A stretch of 64,000 nucleotides of DNA from Bartonella ancashensis. GTDB lineage: Bacteria > Pseudomonadota > Alphaproteobacteria > Rhizobiales > Rhizobiaceae. Each line of letters begins with the position of its first letter. Position 1 is the stretch's first letter. The stretch is taken from NCBI RefSeq assembly GCF_001281405.1, contig NZ_CP010401.1:1326001-1390000 (forward strand). The letters are read 5' to 3'. The notes below the pieces were generated by a model. That model saw nothing but the letters and a program-made list of their open reading frames with translations, was not told where the DNA came from and made no database searches. This document shows, one piece after another, positions 20,615-30,219 of the stretch. A program made the position numbers and the translations under genes.

Positions 20615-21307
20615 ATGCCTCAGATTGATCTTATTATTTTTGATTGTGATGGAGTACTCGTAGACTCTGAATATCTCGTAGCAAAAATTGGATCGCAATT
20701 GCTGAAGGATATAAATTATGAAATATCTCCTGAGGAGTTAAGTGAGCGTTATGCAGGACTCATCTTTTCCGACATTCTCAAAAAAATTGAAAAAGAAACA
20801 GGAAGGCTCATTTCTGCAAACCTTATAGACAAAATGTCTACTCTTTTTTGCAAACAAATGAAAACTGATTTACGTGCTATCGACGGAATAGCGGAAGCAA
20901 TAAAAAACATTAAATCTTCCTACCCCTACTGTATTTGTTCTAACTCAACAAGTGAAGATATAAAACAGATGCTTCTCACCGTTAATCTTTATAATTTCTT
21001 CGAAGATAAAATATTTTCTGCACCTGAAATGGGCACTAAAAAACCAAAACCTGCACCAGATATTTTCCTCTTTGCAGCGCAAAAACTATGCGTACATCCA
21101 AAAAACACTATCGTCATAGAAGATTCTCTTTACGGTGTACAAGCGGCAACGGCAGCGGGTATGCGTGTTATTGGATTTACAGGAGGATCTCACAGCTATC
21201 TAAACCACTCCAATGACCTTGTAGATTCTGGTGCGGAAACAGTTATTACTAAACATGCCCATTTACTGGAGGTTATAAAGGCAATGGAAACGTGGCAGGC
21301 TTCTTAA
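20615..21307 (+). CDS. HAD superfamily phosphatase (subfamily IA)
   Basis: The protein is a small cytosolic haloacid-dehalogenase-type hydrolase, probably a sugar-phosphate or phosphoglycolate phosphatase. It has 230 residues. Motif I is 'FDCDGVLVDSE' with the nucleophilic aspartate, motif II is the serine/threonine of 'CICSNS', motif III is the lysine of 'GTKKPKPAPDIF', and motif IV is 'VIEDSLYGV'. The helical cap lies between motifs I and II. AAAGGAG precedes the ATG. The substrate cannot be read from sequence; beta-phosphoglucomutase-like mutases share these motifs. Confidence 0.85.
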   Translation: MPQIDLIIFDCDGVLVDSEYLVAKIGSQLLKDINYEISPEELSERYAGLIFSDILKKIEKETGRLISANLIDKMSTLFCKQMKTDLRAIDGIAEAIKNIKSSYPYCICSNSTSEDIKQMLLTVNLYNFFEDKIFSAPEMGTKKPKPAPDIFLFAAQKLCVHPKNTIVIEDSLYGVQAATAAGMRVIGFTGGSHSYLNHSNDLVDSGAETVITKHAHLLEVIKAMETWQAS

Positions 21308-21766
21308 ATCAAGAACACCTTATACGATACCAGCTTGTACAATCCCTCACCTAAAACATGGTATGTAAGTGGGTTTTGGAATGTGTGTAGTAAACCGATA
21401 GCGCATAAATTGTTTTTATACAGGATGTATAAATTCAAGTTTTTCGTGAAAAAATAATTATTGTTACAGATGATTTATATAGCGATAATCTTATTAATTA
21501 CCTCCTGCGATCTATTCGCTATATTGTTGCATTTCATGATAAAATTTCGCCTGCTTACAGCTCTTATAGCTCACAAATGTTATTCCTAAATAACTTGATA
21601 TGCTGTGGTAAAAACTCTACAAGCCTTTGCAACAACGGAAGAATCATGACCTTTCGAAATTGCGAATATTCTATCATTGATAGTGAAATACACTGATTTC
21701 AATCAAATATACTCCAATGCTCTTAATTTTATTGAGTACTTGGCTTTTTAGTGGAGTTGCAGATCT
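21308..21766. other. Intergenic region with a possible gene relic
   Basis: The 459 bases lie where many relatives carry thrC just before the M16 peptidase gene. No threonine synthase sequence is recognisable. A stop-free plus-strand stretch of 88 codons (21433-21696) without a usable start is described as a possible relic. Confidence 0.5.
21433..21696 (+). pseudogene. Possible relic of an SIS-domain (RpiR-like) gene
   Basis: An 88-codon open stretch with no ATG in its first half encodes 'REKIIIVTDDLYS' followed by 'RYIVAFHDKISPAYSSYSS'. This recalls the second half of an SIS domain in RpiR-type regulators ('vItD..SPl...Ad.vl....SPs..'). The match is from memory and weak. The absence of a start and the sharp ends suggest a decayed fragment, if it is a gene at all. 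Confidence 0.25.
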
Positions 21767-23089
21767 ATGAGCATAAATATTAGCCATTTGAGTAATGGTT
21801 TAACCGTAGCAACATGCACGATGCAACATATCGACAGTGTAGCACTCGGGATATGGGTAAAAGTCGGCTCACGCAACGAAACTTCTACACAACATGGAAT
21901 CGCTCATATGCTTGAACATATGGCATTTAAGGGAACAGAAAACCGGACAGCGTTCAGTATTGCAGCTGATATTGAAAATGTTGGTGGAGAAATCAATGCT
22001 ACCACCAGTATTGAAACCACTTCCTATTTTGCACGTGTTCTCAAAAATGATGTTCCTCTTGCTATTGATATTCTATCTGACATCATGACATGTTCAAAGT
22101 TTGATGATGATGAATTGGAAAGAGAAAAAAAAGTTGTCCTGCAAGAAATCAGTGCAGCTTATGATGCACCTGATGATATCATTTTTGATCACTTCACTGA
22201 AACAGCCTTTCATCATCAGCCTCTTGGTCGCTCTATTTTGGGAACATCTCAAACTGTTCAATCTTTCACATCAAGTGATCTTCATAGCTTCATGAGTACA
22301 CAGTATAGTGCAGACCGTATGATCGTGGTTGCAGCAGGAGCCGTACAACATGAAATTTTTTTGCGTGAAGTGGAACACCGTCTTGGTAATTTTTGTCCTC
22401 ACTCGACAACTATCCCTATTGATGTTGCCCACTACACCGGTGGTGATTTTCGTGAATCTCGAAACTTAATGGATACACAAATCCTTCTCGGTTTTGAAGG
22501 AATTCCTTACCACACACATGACTTCTATACAGCTCAAATTCTTTCAACTATCCTGGGGGGAGGTATGTCATCGCGTCTATTCCAGGAGATAAGAGAAAAA
22601 CGTGGGCTATGCTACTCAATTTGCGCCTTTCATTGGGGCTTTTCAGACAGCGGACTTTTCGGCATTCATGCCGCAACTGGACAAGAAGGATTAAAAACGC
22701 TCATACCTATCATTCTCAATGAGCTATCCAACATAAGCAAAAATATCGATGAAAAAGAACTGCAACGCGCATTAGCGCAGTACCGTGCAAATCTCATAAT
22801 GTCGCAAGAAAATCCCGTCAGTCAAGCACATTTCATTGCTCGACAGATACTTCTTCATGGCCGACCAATTCCAATCTCTGAAACGATGACTCTTTTGAAC
22901 CTTATAACACCACAACGAACCGTAGAATTAGCAAATCGTCTCTTTACAAACTCTACCCCAACATTAGCAGCCATTGGCCCTATAAAATCTCTTATCAGTT
23001 TTAATAATCTAGTATCAGCTCTTTCTGCTAGCAGCATTCCTTCTTCTTCAGCAAAAAAGCTTCTCAAAGAAAACCCTTCAGAAACTTAA
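21767..23089 (+). CDS. M16 family zinc metallopeptidase (processing-peptidase-like)
   Basis: This 440-residue protein belongs to the pitrilysin/mitochondrial processing peptidase family. The inverted zinc motif HxxEH is intact (H47, E50, H51 in 'GIAHMLEHMAFKGT'), with the downstream 'ELEREKKVVLQEI' holding the third glutamate ligand. 'LGGGMSSRLFQEIREKRGLCYSI' is the family's C-terminal-half signature (shown: GGGMSSRLFQEIREKRG). There is no signal peptide, so it acts in the cytoplasm. In rhizobia it follows thrC; here it stands alone before the GGDEF/EAL gene. Confidence 0.92.
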   Translation: MSINISHLSNGLTVATCTMQHIDSVALGIWVKVGSRNETSTQHGIAHMLEHMAFKGTENRTAFSIAADIENVGGEINATTSIETTSYFARVLKNDVPLAIDILSDIMTCSKFDDDELEREKKVVLQEISAAYDAPDDIIFDHFTETAFHHQPLGRSILGTSQTVQSFTSSDLHSFMSTQYSADRMIVVAAGAVQHEIFLREVEHRLGNFCPHSTTIPIDVAHYTGGDFRESRNLMDTQILLGFEGIPYHTHDFYTAQILSTILGGGMSSRLFQEIREKRGLCYSICAFHWGFSDSGLFGIHAATGQEGLKTLIPIILNELSNISKNIDEKELQRALAQYRANLIMSQENPVSQAHFIARQILLHGRPIPISETMTLLNLITPQRTVELANRLFTNSTPTLAAIGPIKSLISFNNLVSALSASSIPSSSAKKLLKENPSET

Positions 23090-23422
23090 GGCCGTACCAC
23101 TGTAGATAGCCAAAGCAACTTGAAACGCAGATCATTTAATAAAATACATATATCCCAGAATGAAAATTAACGCGAAAGCTTTTACCATTAAATAAACTTA
23201 GGAAATATTCACCAAAACAATTCGTGAAACTACCAAATAAACGCTTCATATGATAAAAAGATCGAATGAAATGATAATTGTATGAAATCCGAAAACAGGT
23301 GATTTAATTTTGCTTCCTACAAAATAGGATACTACTTTAGCTTTTTCTGTGCTGCTAAAATAGTAGTGCATTTTTGTTTTAGTGTAAAATTTGTCACCTT
23401 TTTGAATAGTTAACTGCTTTTT
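23090..23422. other. Intergenic region with a terminator-like hairpin
   Basis: These 333 bases lie between two plus-strand genes. The only structure I see is the hairpin at 23331-23367. No open frame of interest is present. Confidence 0.5.
23331..23380 (+). terminator. Hairpin with T-rich tail before the GGDEF/EAL gene
   Basis: ACTAC-TTTAGC (23331-23341) pairs with GCTAAA-ATA-GTAGT (23354-23367), an eleven-pair stem with a three-base bulge and a 12-base loop. ATTTTTGTTTT follows. It may end transcription from the M16 gene or act as a leader structure. Confidence 0.4.
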
Positions 23423-26374
23423 GTGAAAAATTGTAAAATGATTCTATCTCTGCAAAAGATAAACTTAAAATTGAACAGCCTACAAAAACTAAATGTACGA
23501 AATCTGCAAAAAGTGGCCAATATCACTTTTATCGTAGTAATGTGTCTTTTAGGTTTTCTTTCATCAGCACAAGCGATCGAACCTGTTAAAATATCTTCTC
23601 AAGATAAAGCAATTGACTTATCAAAAGCGATTGAAATTCACCGCACAAACAGCTCTATTTTTCAAACCAGCACAGCGCCAGGACCAGACGGCATCATCTG
23701 GCGTATTGAAGTGCAGGCCAACAATAAAAATTTTTCCGGTAATTGGGCGGTATTTTCTTTAGCAAATCCAACAAGTGAACAAGTTGATCGACTCATCGTT
23801 GCACCTCACTACCGCGTAGCTAACTCAGGATTCCTTTGGCCAGATCTTGGATCAGCGCGTATCCAATCTATCACTCCGAGTGAAGGATTTTCACTTGATC
23901 GCCAATCAAGTGCAAATGCAGATGTCTTCCGCATTACACTCAATCCAGGTTCTGTTATTACATTTGTTGCAGAACTCGATTCTGATAATCTGCCACAAAT
24001 TTATTTATGGGAACCTGAGATATATAAAGACACTATTAATGCTTACACACTCTACCATGGAATCCTATTAGGTATATCAGGTCTCTTAGCTCTTTTGCTA
24101 ACTGTTTTATTCGTTATTCGAGGAACAGGACTTTTTCCAGCAACCGCTGCTTTTGCTTGGGCTGTCCTTTTTTATATTGGTATTGATTTTAATTTCTTAA
24201 ACAAAATTTTTGCAATCACAACAATAATAGAACCGGTTTGGCGAGCTGGTACAGAAATTGCGCTTGCTGCAACAATTTTCATATTTCTTTTTGTTTATTT
24301 GCGTCTTAATCGCTGGCATTATCACTTCAATTATGGTGCTGTTGCGTGGGTTGTAGCATTTTGCGGCTTGGGAGCAATGGCTATTTATGACCCGATAAAA
24401 GCAGCTGGTATTGCCCGCTTATCGTTTGGCCTTACAACTGTACTCGGTATTCTCTTAATTGGCTATTTTTCCATTCGCCAATATGATCGAGCGATTATGC
24501 TTATTCCAGCATGGTTACTCATAAGCTTTTGGTCATTCGGATCCTATGTAAGCATAGCAGGACACTTAGATAATAACATTATACAACCAGCTTTAGCAGG
24601 AGGATTAGTACTTATCGTTCTTATCATAAGCTTTACTGTCATGCAGCAAACCTTCTCTAATGAAACCTTTCACGAAGGCATCCTCTCTGACCTCGAACGA
24701 CAAGCACTTGCTGCAAGAGGTGCTGGAAACGTTATTTGGGACTGGGATGTTGAACGTGACCGTATCACCATTCATCCGGATATAACAACTATCTTTGGCA
24801 CCAATATCTGTAAAACTAATGGCACCATGCATAGCTGGATTTCAGCCCTACATCATGATGACCGTGAACGCTTTCAAGCTGTATTAGACAGTATTCTTAA
24901 AAATAAAAATGGGCGCATTGATCAAATTTTGAGGTTATCTTCCGATGATAGCTACTACCATTGGTTTTCGCTTCGTGCGCGCCCAGCTATTCAAAAAGAT
25001 GGAAAAGTTACTCGCGTCATCGGAACCATCGTTAACATCACCAATCACAAAAAAGCTGAAGAACGTCTCTTGTATGATGCAATTCATGATAATTTAACAG
25101 GTCTCCCCAATCAGCAAATTTTCTTTGATAGACTCCAAAATTACACTGCTCTGGCTAAAACAAATATAAAAATTAGACCAACTGTTCTCATGATTGATTT
25201 TGATAACTTTCGTCAAATTAACCAGAAATTTGGTATAGCTATCGGAGACACTGTATTGCTAATTATCGCACGTCGTTTAAACCGTCTCATTAATATTCAA
25301 GACACCTTATCGCGACTTTCTGCAGACCGTTTTGCAATTATCTTACTCAGTGAGACTGAAACAGAAAAGATTGCAACATTCGTGAATCACCTACACAAAG
25401 TAATCTCAGCACCTATTGAAATTTCAGAAAAGAAAATAATCCTCTCAACATCTATTGGACTTGTCATGTGGAATGCAAACAGATCAACGGCTGAAGACAT
25501 TCTCAGTGATGGTGAGTTAGCGATGATACAAGCAAAACAAAAAGGTGGTAATCACATTGAACCTTTTAGTCCTCACCTTCGCAATTTAGATCTCGGATAC
25601 AACAATATAGAACACGATATTCACCACGCTATCAAACATGATGAAATGAAAATCCTTTACCAACCTATTTTGAATTTATCAGATGGGAAAATTATTGGTT
25701 TTGAAGCTATTCTGAAATGGCATCACCCAAATTATGGACGCCTAAACGCTTATGACTTTGTTAAAATTGCAAAAAGCGAAAAAGTCATCATGGACCTAAC
25801 TCAATTTGTTATCAATGAGGCCATCAACAACCTCATGCATATACAAGAGAAATGTTCCCAGCAATCTTTCTTCATTTCGATTAATTTACTGAGCACGGAA
25901 ATGATACACCCTGAATTTGTAAGTCAATTACGATCCACTTTTCTTCGTAATCCACTTAGTGAAAATTGCTTAGTAATTGAAATCCCTGAATCCGTCTTGA
26001 GAGAAAATCCTGAACAATCAGCTCATTTTCTTGAGCAAATAAAATCATTGGGTGTTAATCTTGCTCTTGATAACTTTGGAACGGGATATTCATCACTCAC
26101 TCACCTTGTTCGTTATCCATTTGATATGATTAAGTTGGATCGTTCACTTATTTCTGTCGATTCTCCTGAGAAAAAGATCGTTCTCAAATCAATCATCAAC
26201 ATAGCCTCTGACCTTAACTTGCAGATTATCGCAGAAGGTGTCGAGAGCGAAAGAGATGCTATATTTTTACGAAAAGAAGGATGCAAATACGTTCAAAGCA
26301 CAACCATAACAAAACCAGTCACAATTGAAGCACTGATCGCTCTCGTTCAAAAACACTTCTCTTACAATGCTTAA
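23423..26374 (+). CDS. Membrane PAS-GGDEF-EAL protein with degenerate catalytic sites
   Basis: This 983-residue protein has an N-terminal hydrophobic signal/anchor (about 30-50), a periplasmic domain (about 52-205), about seven membrane helices (207-405), a PAS-like domain (about 425-540), a GGDEF domain and an EAL domain. The GGDEF signature reads SADRF (residues 633-637), so cyclase activity is very unlikely. The EAL motif reads EAI (761-763) and the metal-binding DDFG reads DNFG (D883, N884), while 'IKLDRS' and 'IAEGVE' remain. The QGY segment is also changed. It may bind c-di-GMP rather than make or cut it. The start is GTG at 23423 or ATG at 23438; neither has a clear ribosome site. Confidence 0.88.
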   Translation: MKNCKMILSLQKINLKLNSLQKLNVRNLQKVANITFIVVMCLLGFLSSAQAIEPVKISSQDKAIDLSKAIEIHRTNSSIFQTSTAPGPDGIIWRIEVQANNKNFSGNWAVFSLANPTSEQVDRLIVAPHYRVANSGFLWPDLGSARIQSITPSEGFSLDRQSSANADVFRITLNPGSVITFVAELDSDNLPQIYLWEPEIYKDTINAYTLYHGILLGISGLLALLLTVLFVIRGTGLFPATAAFAWAVLFYIGIDFNFLNKIFAITTIIEPVWRAGTEIALAATIFIFLFVYLRLNRWHYHFNYGAVAWVVAFCGLGAMAIYDPIKAAGIARLSFGLTTVLGILLIGYFSIRQYDRAIMLIPAWLLISFWSFGSYVSIAGHLDNNIIQPALAGGLVLIVLIISFTVMQQTFSNETFHEGILSDLERQALAARGAGNVIWDWDVERDRITIHPDITTIFGTNICKTNGTMHSWISALHHDDRERFQAVLDSILKNKNGRIDQILRLSSDDSYYHWFSLRARPAIQKDGKVTRVIGTIVNITNHKKAEERLLYDAIHDNLTGLPNQQIFFDRLQNYTALAKTNIKIRPTVLMIDFDNFRQINQKFGIAIGDTVLLIIARRLNRLINIQDTLSRLSADRFAIILLSETETEKIATFVNHLHKVISAPIEISEKKIILSTSIGLVMWNANRSTAEDILSDGELAMIQAKQKGGNHIEPFSPHLRNLDLGYNNIEHDIHHAIKHDEMKILYQPILNLSDGKIIGFEAILKWHHPNYGRLNAYDFVKIAKSEKVIMDLTQFVINEAINNLMHIQEKCSQQSFFISINLLSTEMIHPEFVSQLRSTFLRNPLSENCLVIEIPESVLRENPEQSAHFLEQIKSLGVNLALDNFGTGYSSLTHLVRYPFDMIKLDRSLISVDSPEKKIVLKSIINIASDLNLQIIAEGVESERDAIFLRKEGCKYVQSTTITKPVTIEALIALVQKHFSYNA

Positions 26375-26399
26375 AACATTCTTACAATGCCTAAAACAT
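26361..26399 (+). repeat. Two-copy 20-base tandem repeat at a gene end
   Basis: CTTACAATGCTTAAAACAT (26361-26379) is followed one base later by CTTACAATGCCTAAAACAT (26381-26399), one mismatch. The first copy includes the stop codon of the GGDEF/EAL gene. This is a local duplication of recent origin. Confidence 0.8.
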
Positions 26400-26447
26400 C
26401 AGGCAGTGGAACCGACAAAAAATAAAAAGGAAAAAAGACTGAGATGT

Positions 26448-27050
26448 CTACGCGTGCCCCACTTCTGAAACAAGATAAACTGGATTAATTCCCATACGAG
26501 TGAAGCATTCATCATACTTTTTACTTAAGTCACTTTCAAAAAGAAAATCAAGAGATACAGAACTAATCAACCAACCATTAGCAGAAATTTCAGTTTCAAG
26601 CTGTCCTGCTTCCCACCTAGCATAACCTAAGGCAACAAGTGCATGCCGAGGCCCATCTTCACAACTAATCGCCTTTAATATATCAACAGTCGCGGTGAGG
26701 CAGACTCCGCCTGCGACAGGAACAGTTGCCTCACAACAATAATCATCCGAATGCAGAACAAAACCACGAGAAGGATCAACAGGCCCACCATAGAGCACTG
26801 GAAAATTTTTTATCGATTCGGCAAGATCATCCTTTTTTTCTCGTTCAATTACCCCAATTTGTAATAAAAGCTCTAGAAAATTGATATTATGCAACTGATT
26901 AAGAATGATGCCCATCGCACCAGCGTCAGAATGAGCACAAACATAAATAACAGAGCGAACAAAGCGTTTGTCATCCATTCCAGGCATTGCTATAAGCAGC
27001 TGCCCGTTCAAAAACCCACTACACTTTTCCAATGACTTAAGATTCTCCAT
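26448..27050 (-). CDS. YqgE/AlgH family protein
   Basis: This 200-residue soluble protein matches the YqgE/AlgH (DUF179) family: '[21 protein letters not shown]', 'GAMGIILNQ', '[16 protein letters not shown]' and '[16 protein letters not shown]' (segments shortened). The biochemical role is unknown; in Pseudomonas AlgH is tied to alginate control by genetics. It is divergent from the DsbD-like gene with a 20-base gap, so the promoters overlap the coding ends. This pairing is frequent in Hyphomicrobiales. Confidence 0.92.
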   Translation of the reverse strand: MENLKSLEKCSGFLNGQLLIAMPGMDDKRFVRSVIYVCAHSDAGAMGIILNQLHNINFLELLLQIGVIEREKKDDLAESIKNFPVLYGGPVDPSRGFVLHSDDYCCEATVPVAGGVCLTATVDILKAISCEDGPRHALVALGYARWEAGQLETEISANGWLISSVSLDFLFESDLSKKYDECFTRMGINPVYLVSEVGHA

Positions 27051-27070
27051 AGGCTAAATGCTAAACTTCA

Positions 27071-27958
27071 ATGAAAAAAGTACAAGAAAAAAATAAAACA
27101 TCGATGAAAAAATTACACATATTCTTTAATTCTAAAAAAAAGATCTCGTTGTATAATAAAGCTATTCTTATAGCTTTAATCTTAATATATGCATTTCTAA
27201 AATTATTAATTCCCACTGCTAATGCTCAAGAAAAAAAAGAAACATTCCTTATTTCAACACCTTGGAACGAATCAGAAGGTGGTCGTGTTAGATTAGCTGT
27301 AACGAAACCTTCTGCCTCCAAAGAAAGACATGGGATAATTGAAATCCTACTTAAACCGATGTGGAAAACCTATTGGCGTAATCCAGGAAATTCGGGAATT
27401 GTGCCATTTTTTCATTTTGACCAGAAGGTTTCTTATGAAATTTTTTACCCTACACCACAGCTTTATGAAATGGAAAATGACTGGTCGTTCGGTTACACCG
27501 ATGCAGTTACCTTACCTTTTAGTGTTTTAGGTTCAGACGATAATCTCAGTGGTTCTTTGACTATTGGAATTTGTAATAAACTCTGTATTCCTTTAACTAT
27601 CAATTTTAATTTTTCTTCGTTTTACGGGGAAAATATATACATTCCCTCATCCTTACTTAAAAATGCTCAATCTACTTTACCCAGACACATACAACACAAC
27701 AAAGAAATAATAAATGCTAAAAGAGACCGAAATTCGCTTCTCATAACAATACGCAAGAATGCAAAAAATACGCCTTTGTCTCTTTTTTTAGATGGAGGAG
27801 AAATGCAAATTGGACCAGCAAAAAAAATAACAGACCATGAAAAATACACATTTTTCAGCGCTCCTATATATTTTGCGCCAAATGAAAAAAGTAAAACCGT
27901 CTTTTATACAATCTCTTCTGAAGATTATTCCTTCAGTGGAGAATTTACAATAAATTAG
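27071..27958 (+). CDS. Periplasmic DsbD N-terminal-domain-like protein
   Basis: The 295-residue protein has a long basic start, a signal/anchor segment (about 28-50, ending near 'TANAQ') and a soluble periplasmic domain. 'FKPMWKTYWRNPGNSG'-type sequence ('LKPMWKTYWRNPG'), 'ESEGGRVRL' and 'GICNKLCIPLTINF' match the immunoglobulin-like DsbD-alpha domain, including the CxxxxC pair of the domain. The membrane and thioredoxin parts of full DsbD are absent, so it probably acts as a thiol shuttle or chaperone with another partner. Two in-frame ATGs (27071 and 27104) are possible starts. Confidence 0.75.
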   Translation: MKKVQEKNKTSMKKLHIFFNSKKKISLYNKAILIALILIYAFLKLLIPTANAQEKKETFLISTPWNESEGGRVRLAVTKPSASKERHGIIEILLKPMWKTYWRNPGNSGIVPFFHFDQKVSYEIFYPTPQLYEMENDWSFGYTDAVTLPFSVLGSDDNLSGSLTIGICNKLCIPLTINFNFSSFYGENIYIPSSLLKNAQSTLPRHIQHNKEIINAKRDRNSLLITIRKNAKNTPLSLFLDGGEMQIGPAKKITDHEKYTFFSAPIYFAPNEKSKTVFYTISSEDYSFSGEFTIN

Positions 27959-27968
27959 ATTACAATAT

Positions 27969-28448
27969 TTAAGTATAGGGATCCTTCCCAAAATACCCAT
28001 TTTGGCGATATTCAGTGATTGCTCTACGTGCAAGCTCATCTGCACGCTCATTATCTGGGTGACCGACATGTCCCTTGATCCAATGCCATCGCACATTATG
28101 ACGGGAACGAGCATCATCCAGAGCTTGCCACAACTCTACATTTTTTACAGAATTTTTTGATGTAGTGCGCCAATTATTCTTTTTCCAATTCTCAAGCCAT
28201 GTGGTAGTACCATTACGCACGTAAACTGAATCTGTGTAAAGATCTACAGAGCAAGGCTCTTTGAGAGCATTTAATGCACAAATCGCTGCCATCAATTCCA
28301 TCTGATTATTGGTTGTGTGCTCCCTTCCACCATATAACTCACGTTCATGGCCATTCCAGCGTAAAACTACACCCCACCCCCCAGGTCCAGGATTTCCTGA
28401 ACAGGCACCATCTGTATAAATTTCAACGATCTTTTTCTGATCTAACAT
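27969..28448 (-). CDS. rnhA: Ribonuclease HI
   Basis: RNase HI cuts RNA in RNA-DNA hybrids. At 159 residues it is full length. The catalytic acidic residues are in '[16 protein letters not shown]', '[10 protein letters not shown]', 'LYTDSVYV' and '[11 protein letters not shown]'. The basic handle region is present ('[14 protein letters not shown]'). It converges with the DsbD-like gene (10-base gap). In relatives thrB lies directly upstream; here a 475-base gap is found instead. Confidence 0.96.
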   Translation of the reverse strand: MLDQKKIVEIYTDGACSGNPGPGGWGVVLRWNGHERELYGGREHTTNNQMELMAAICALNALKEPCSVDLYTDSVYVRNGTTTWLENWKKNNWRTTSKNSVKNVELWQALDDARSRHNVRWHWIKGHVGHPDNERADELARRAITEYRQNGYFGKDPYT

Positions 28449-28923
28449 AGAATCAAATACCTAGCTCAATCCACGACGACATATTACTGAAAAATTACTT
28501 CTTTATTCGCATTTTCAATTAGCTTTTCTCAGTATCAAAACAATATACTGAATATCTGAATAAAAAATTTTAGAATCCCATCATATTCTGCGCCGTAATT
28601 AAATTACATGAAAAGTGTTTCTGTGGTTAAAAATTTCATTTTACAATATAGAATTGGACTAAATCCGCCACACTTTACAGCAGCAGCATGTTTTCATTTC
28701 TCATTTTATGAAATTTCACAAAACAAATCAAAAATAACGGAATTCGTGTAAACTGAAAAAACACACAGAACTAAAATAGAGCTTTCACTAGTATTTTAGC
28801 CTCATTACAGGATCATACTGAAGTGTAAGAATAAGCGTATCTCAACACCACACTCTCTACTTTGAAATAGTAATTATACCAATTTCTAAGAAATCTAACC
28901 AATCTTCGCAAGTATTACTTTTC
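28449..28923. other. Intergenic gap where relatives carry thrB
   Basis: The 475 AT-rich bases between rnhA and ispH have stops in every frame. I could not find homoserine-kinase motifs on the minus strand. The rnhA promoter must lie here. Confidence 0.55.
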
Positions 28924-29970
28924 TTATACTTTACCCATTAATGCATCAGCACTACTATTCTTCTGCACATCAGTATATCCATTTACAAATTCCATATCTT
29001 GAGGCGTCAAAGTAACATCACGCAATTCACGATTAACTAAAAATTCTTGTGTTTCTTCCCCATTTTCAATCAATTCTATTGTAATACTATAGCGCTTACG
29101 AAAAGCCTCAATAACTTCATCAGTAATAATCTCGGGAGCAGATGCTCCGGCTGAAAGACCTACGACTGAAAGGTTTTTCAAGTTGTCAAAGTCAATTTCA
29201 TCAGCACGTTGCACCAAAATAGACTGTCGTGCACCAAACCTCCTGGCAACTTCCACTAAACGCTGCGAATTGGAAGAATTTGGCGCTCCAACAATTATGA
29301 ATAAATCACTCCCTAATGCTGCTTCTTTAACAGCATTTTGCCGATTTGTAGTAGCATAGCAAATTGATTCAGCTGTCGGCATCTCCAATGCAGGAAAACG
29401 CCTTTTCAGCACATCTACAATCTCTCTCGTATCCTCAACAGAAAGTGTCGTTTGCGTTACAAATCCTAATTTATCAGGATTCTCTGGTTGATAATGCAAA
29501 GCATCTTCTACTGTCTCAATTAACGTAACAGTCCCTTCTTCAAGTTGTCCCATAGTCCCCACTACTTCAGGATGACCGGAGTGACCAATCAAAATAACAT
29601 GACAGCCACGACGCTGATGTCTTACTGCTTGTTTATGAACTTTAGAAACTAACGGACATGTTGCATCCAGGTAAAACAAATTATGATGATGAGCTTCTTC
29701 TACAACAGATTTTGGAACACCGTGAGCAGAAAAAATAACAGGTCGACCATAATATTTTTCTGGAATTTCACTAAGTTCTTCAATGAAAATGGCCCCTCTC
29801 TCCCGCAACCCTTCAACTACATAACGGTTATGCACAATTTCATGACGTACATACACCGGAGCACCATACTTTTTTAGTGCCAAGATGACAATCTGAATAG
29901 CACGATCAACCCCAGCACAAAAACCCCGTGGATTGCATAGACGTATTGTCAACGAAGGGAGTACAGACAT
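28924..29970 (-). CDS. ispH: 4-hydroxy-3-methylbut-2-enyl diphosphate reductase
   Basis: IspH makes IPP and DMAPP in the last step of the MEP pathway using a [4Fe-4S] cluster. The 348-residue protein has the three cluster cysteines in 'RGFCAGVDRAI', 'DATCPLVSKVH' and 'ICYATTNRQNAV'. Substrate residues appear in 'HEIVHNRYVV', 'SAHGVPKSV' and 'IGHSGHPEV'. A strong GGAGGTGAAAG precedes the ATG, which fixes the start. With dxs and ispE also in this window, three MEP genes are scattered rather than clustered. Confidence 0.96.
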   Translation of the reverse strand: MSVLPSLTIRLCNPRGFCAGVDRAIQIVILALKKYGAPVYVRHEIVHNRYVVEGLRERGAIFIEELSEIPEKYYGRPVIFSAHGVPKSVVEEAHHHNLFYLDATCPLVSKVHKQAVRHQRRGCHVILIGHSGHPEVVGTMGQLEEGTVTLIETVEDALHYQPENPDKLGFVTQTTLSVEDTREIVDVLKRRFPALEMPTAESICYATTNRQNAVKEAALGSDLFIIVGAPNSSNSQRLVEVARRFGARQSILVQRADEIDFDNLKNLSVVGLSAGASAPEIITDEVIEAFRKRYSITIELIENGEETQEFLVNRELRDVTLTPQDMEFVNGYTDVQKNSSADALMGKV

Positions 29971-30219
29971 CTTTCACCTCCAGTATCCGTGTTTTTTGTG
30001 TATTTTTGTGTATCTGCGCACACCGGCGCCCGACTATACACTCACAATCACAAAAAAGATAGGAATATTTTCTTCCTACAGATCAAAAATACGTTTTTCT
30101 ATGCAACTACCACTGAGCCACTAATTAGCAGCACAGTTTTCAATATTTTTTTCCTCTACTTTGTCAAGCTAAATAACGATAGATTAAAAATTCAATTAAA
30201 AGAACTCCAAATAATGCAC

